A program made the position numbers and the translations under genes. A model generated the notes under the pieces. It saw only the letters and a list, made by a program, of their open reading frames with translations, was not told the DNA's origin and did not search any database. This document shows positions 63,041 through 64,000 of a DNA stretch of 64,000 nucleotides, one piece after another; position 1 is the stretch's first letter, and each line of letters opens with the position of its first letter. This DNA comes from Pseudoxanthomonas composti. GTDB lineage: Bacteria; Pseudomonadota; Gammaproteobacteria; Xanthomonadales; Xanthomonadaceae. The stretch is from positions 186,001 through 250,000 of the forward strand of contig NZ_SAWZ01000002.1 in the NCBI RefSeq assembly GCF_004122095.1. The letters are read 5' to 3'.

Positions 63041-64000
63041 ATGTCGTTTGTTTCCCGTCGTGCCCTGCGCGTTTCCCTGCTGTCCCTGACCCTGCTGCAC
63101 GCGCTTGGCGCGCTGGCGCAGGACATGCCCAACGCTGGCACCGATGCCCAGGCCGCCGACGGCAAGCGCGAGGCGCAGACGCTGGATGAGGTCTCGGTGA
63201 TCGGCCAGGCCACCACCTACGCCAAGGCGCCGGTGACGCGTGAGGCGATCGAGCGCAAGTCCATCCTGACCAGCGTCAACGGCGTCCTCAACGAGACCCC
63301 GGGCGTGCTGGTGACCGAAGCCGATGCCTTCGGCTCCTCGGACTGGGGCACGCAGATCAGCATGCGCGGCTTCGTCAGCAACCGCGACTCGCAGCAGATC
63401 GGCACCACCATCGACGGCGTGCCCAACGGCGGGTCGGGCTATGGCGGCGGTGCGCGAGGCAACCGCTACATCGACGTGCTGGACCTGGAGACGGTGGAAG
63501 TCAGCCAGGGCACGGCCGATATCGCCTCGCGTTCGAACGAGGCCCTGGGCGGCACCTTGAATTTCCTCACCAGCGACCCGCTGGGCGCGCAGCGCGTGCG
63601 CCTGGTGGCCGGCGGCGGCGACCAGCAGTCGCGCAAGTACTACGTGCGTTGGGACACGCCGACCTTCGCCAGCGGCACCACGGCCGCCTGGATCAGCGCC
63701 TCCTCGGCGGCCAATCGCGACTGGGTCGACGGCGCCGGGCTGACCAAGCGCGACCATCTTTCGGCCAAGCTGGTCAGCGACCTGGACCGCTGGACGCTGA
63801 CCGGCTACCTGTCCTACGACGACGCCGACGAAAGCGAGTACGCCAGCGTCTCGCTGGAGCAATTCCGCGCCAACCCCGAGGCCGATGCGCTGATCGGCAC
63901 CTGGTCCGGCATTCCCTACATCGACCAGAACTACCGCAGCGGCTCGCGTGCGCTGCGCGAGAACACCTTCGGCTACCTCAAGGCCGAGTTCAAGGGCGAT
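63041..64000 (+). CDS. TonB-dependent receptor (partial, C-terminus beyond the window)
   Basis: The frame is open from ATG 63041 to the end of the window, 320 codons. The signal MSFVSRRALRVSLLSLTLLH ending ALGALAQ precedes a TonB box-like TLDEVSVIG and a plug domain: LNETPGVLVTEADAFGSSDW, IDGVPNGGSGYGGGARGNRY and the LGGTLNFLTSDPLG region. The barrel starts near residue 195. The substrate is not readable; several receptors of this type carry glycans or siderophores in this family. No Fur or sugar operator is visible before it. Confidence 0.9.
   Translation, partial: MSFVSRRALRVSLLSLTLLHALGALAQDMPNAGTDAQAADGKREAQTLDEVSVIGQATTYAKAPVTREAIERKSILTSVNGVLNETPGVLVTEADAFGSSDWGTQISMRGFVSNRDSQQIGTTIDGVPNGGSGYGGGARGNRYIDVLDLETVEVSQGTADIASRSNEALGGTLNFLTSDPLGAQRVRLVAGGGDQQSRKYYVRWDTPTFASGTTAAWISASSAANRDWVDGAGLTKRDHLSAKLVSDLDRWTLTGYLSYDDADESEYASVSLEQFRANPEADALIGTWSGIPYIDQNYRSGSRALRENTFGYLKAEFKGD

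Overview
The window is about 64 kb of GC-rich, densely coding chromosomal DNA from a gammaproteobacterium, most likely of the Xanthomonadaceae/Lysobacteraceae (Pseudoxanthomonas, Stenotrophomonas, Xanthomonas or a close relative). The reasons are a his operon headed by a TrpR-like regulator, long-form HisG and bifunctional HisB and HisIE, many start-stop overlaps of the ATGA or GTGA type, REP-like hairpins of the TGTGGGAGCGGC type, and a set of small families (DUF2388, DUF2789, DUF4105, DUF6587, YaeQ) that I associate with this group. The genus call is inference. I see no tRNA, rRNA, IS element, prophage or CRISPR array.

Layout. 1-8.5 kb: a partial exported protein, then a regulated his operon (regulator-hisG-D-C-B-H-A-F-IE). 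8.9-15.3 kb: a cupin/JmjC-like protein, the methionine-salvage genes mtnB-mtnD-mtnC, and two tandem amino-acid permeases. 15.4-21.4 kb: a NUDIX-like protein, divergent serA and D-2-hydroxyglutarate dehydrogenase, and a DUF2388/DUF4105 exported pair. 21.5-26.2 kb: EfpL, an SDR, a PAS-GGDEF-EAL protein and a decayed HMG-CoA lyase fragment. 26.2-32.7 kb: feoA-feoB-small Cys protein, an HscC-type Hsp70 with a membrane J-like partner, and bactofilin with a zinc-ribbon protein.

33-41 kb: two paralogous Ala-rich lipoproteins, a thiolase, a lipobox-bearing subtilisin autotransporter, isovaleryl-CoA dehydrogenase and leucine dehydrogenase. The last two belong to leucine catabolism. 41-48 kb: an RND efflux pair, a secreted GH16 glucanase, a YgjP-like metallopeptidase and an EamA transporter. 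49-58.8 kb: an HDOD protein, M28 and M1 peptidases, several small proteins, a DUF6644/DUF6152 pair, a small MscS channel, a SlyD-like FKBP, YaeQ and YjdM. 58.8-64 kb: LysR with a divergent SDR and an Old Yellow Enzyme, RidA, a 2'-5' RNA ligase-like protein and the start of a TonB-dependent receptor.

The regulatory signals I find most convincing are near-palindromes at the his promoter (908-931), before the RND operon (41470-41485), before GH16 (47330-47343) and at the lysR start (59689-59705), plus a possible Fur box before feoA (26151-26173). The most speculative but testable lead is the DUF6152/DUF6644 pair. Its secreted member is predicted to start with two histidines after signal cleavage, which recalls copper-binding CopC and its membrane partner CopD.
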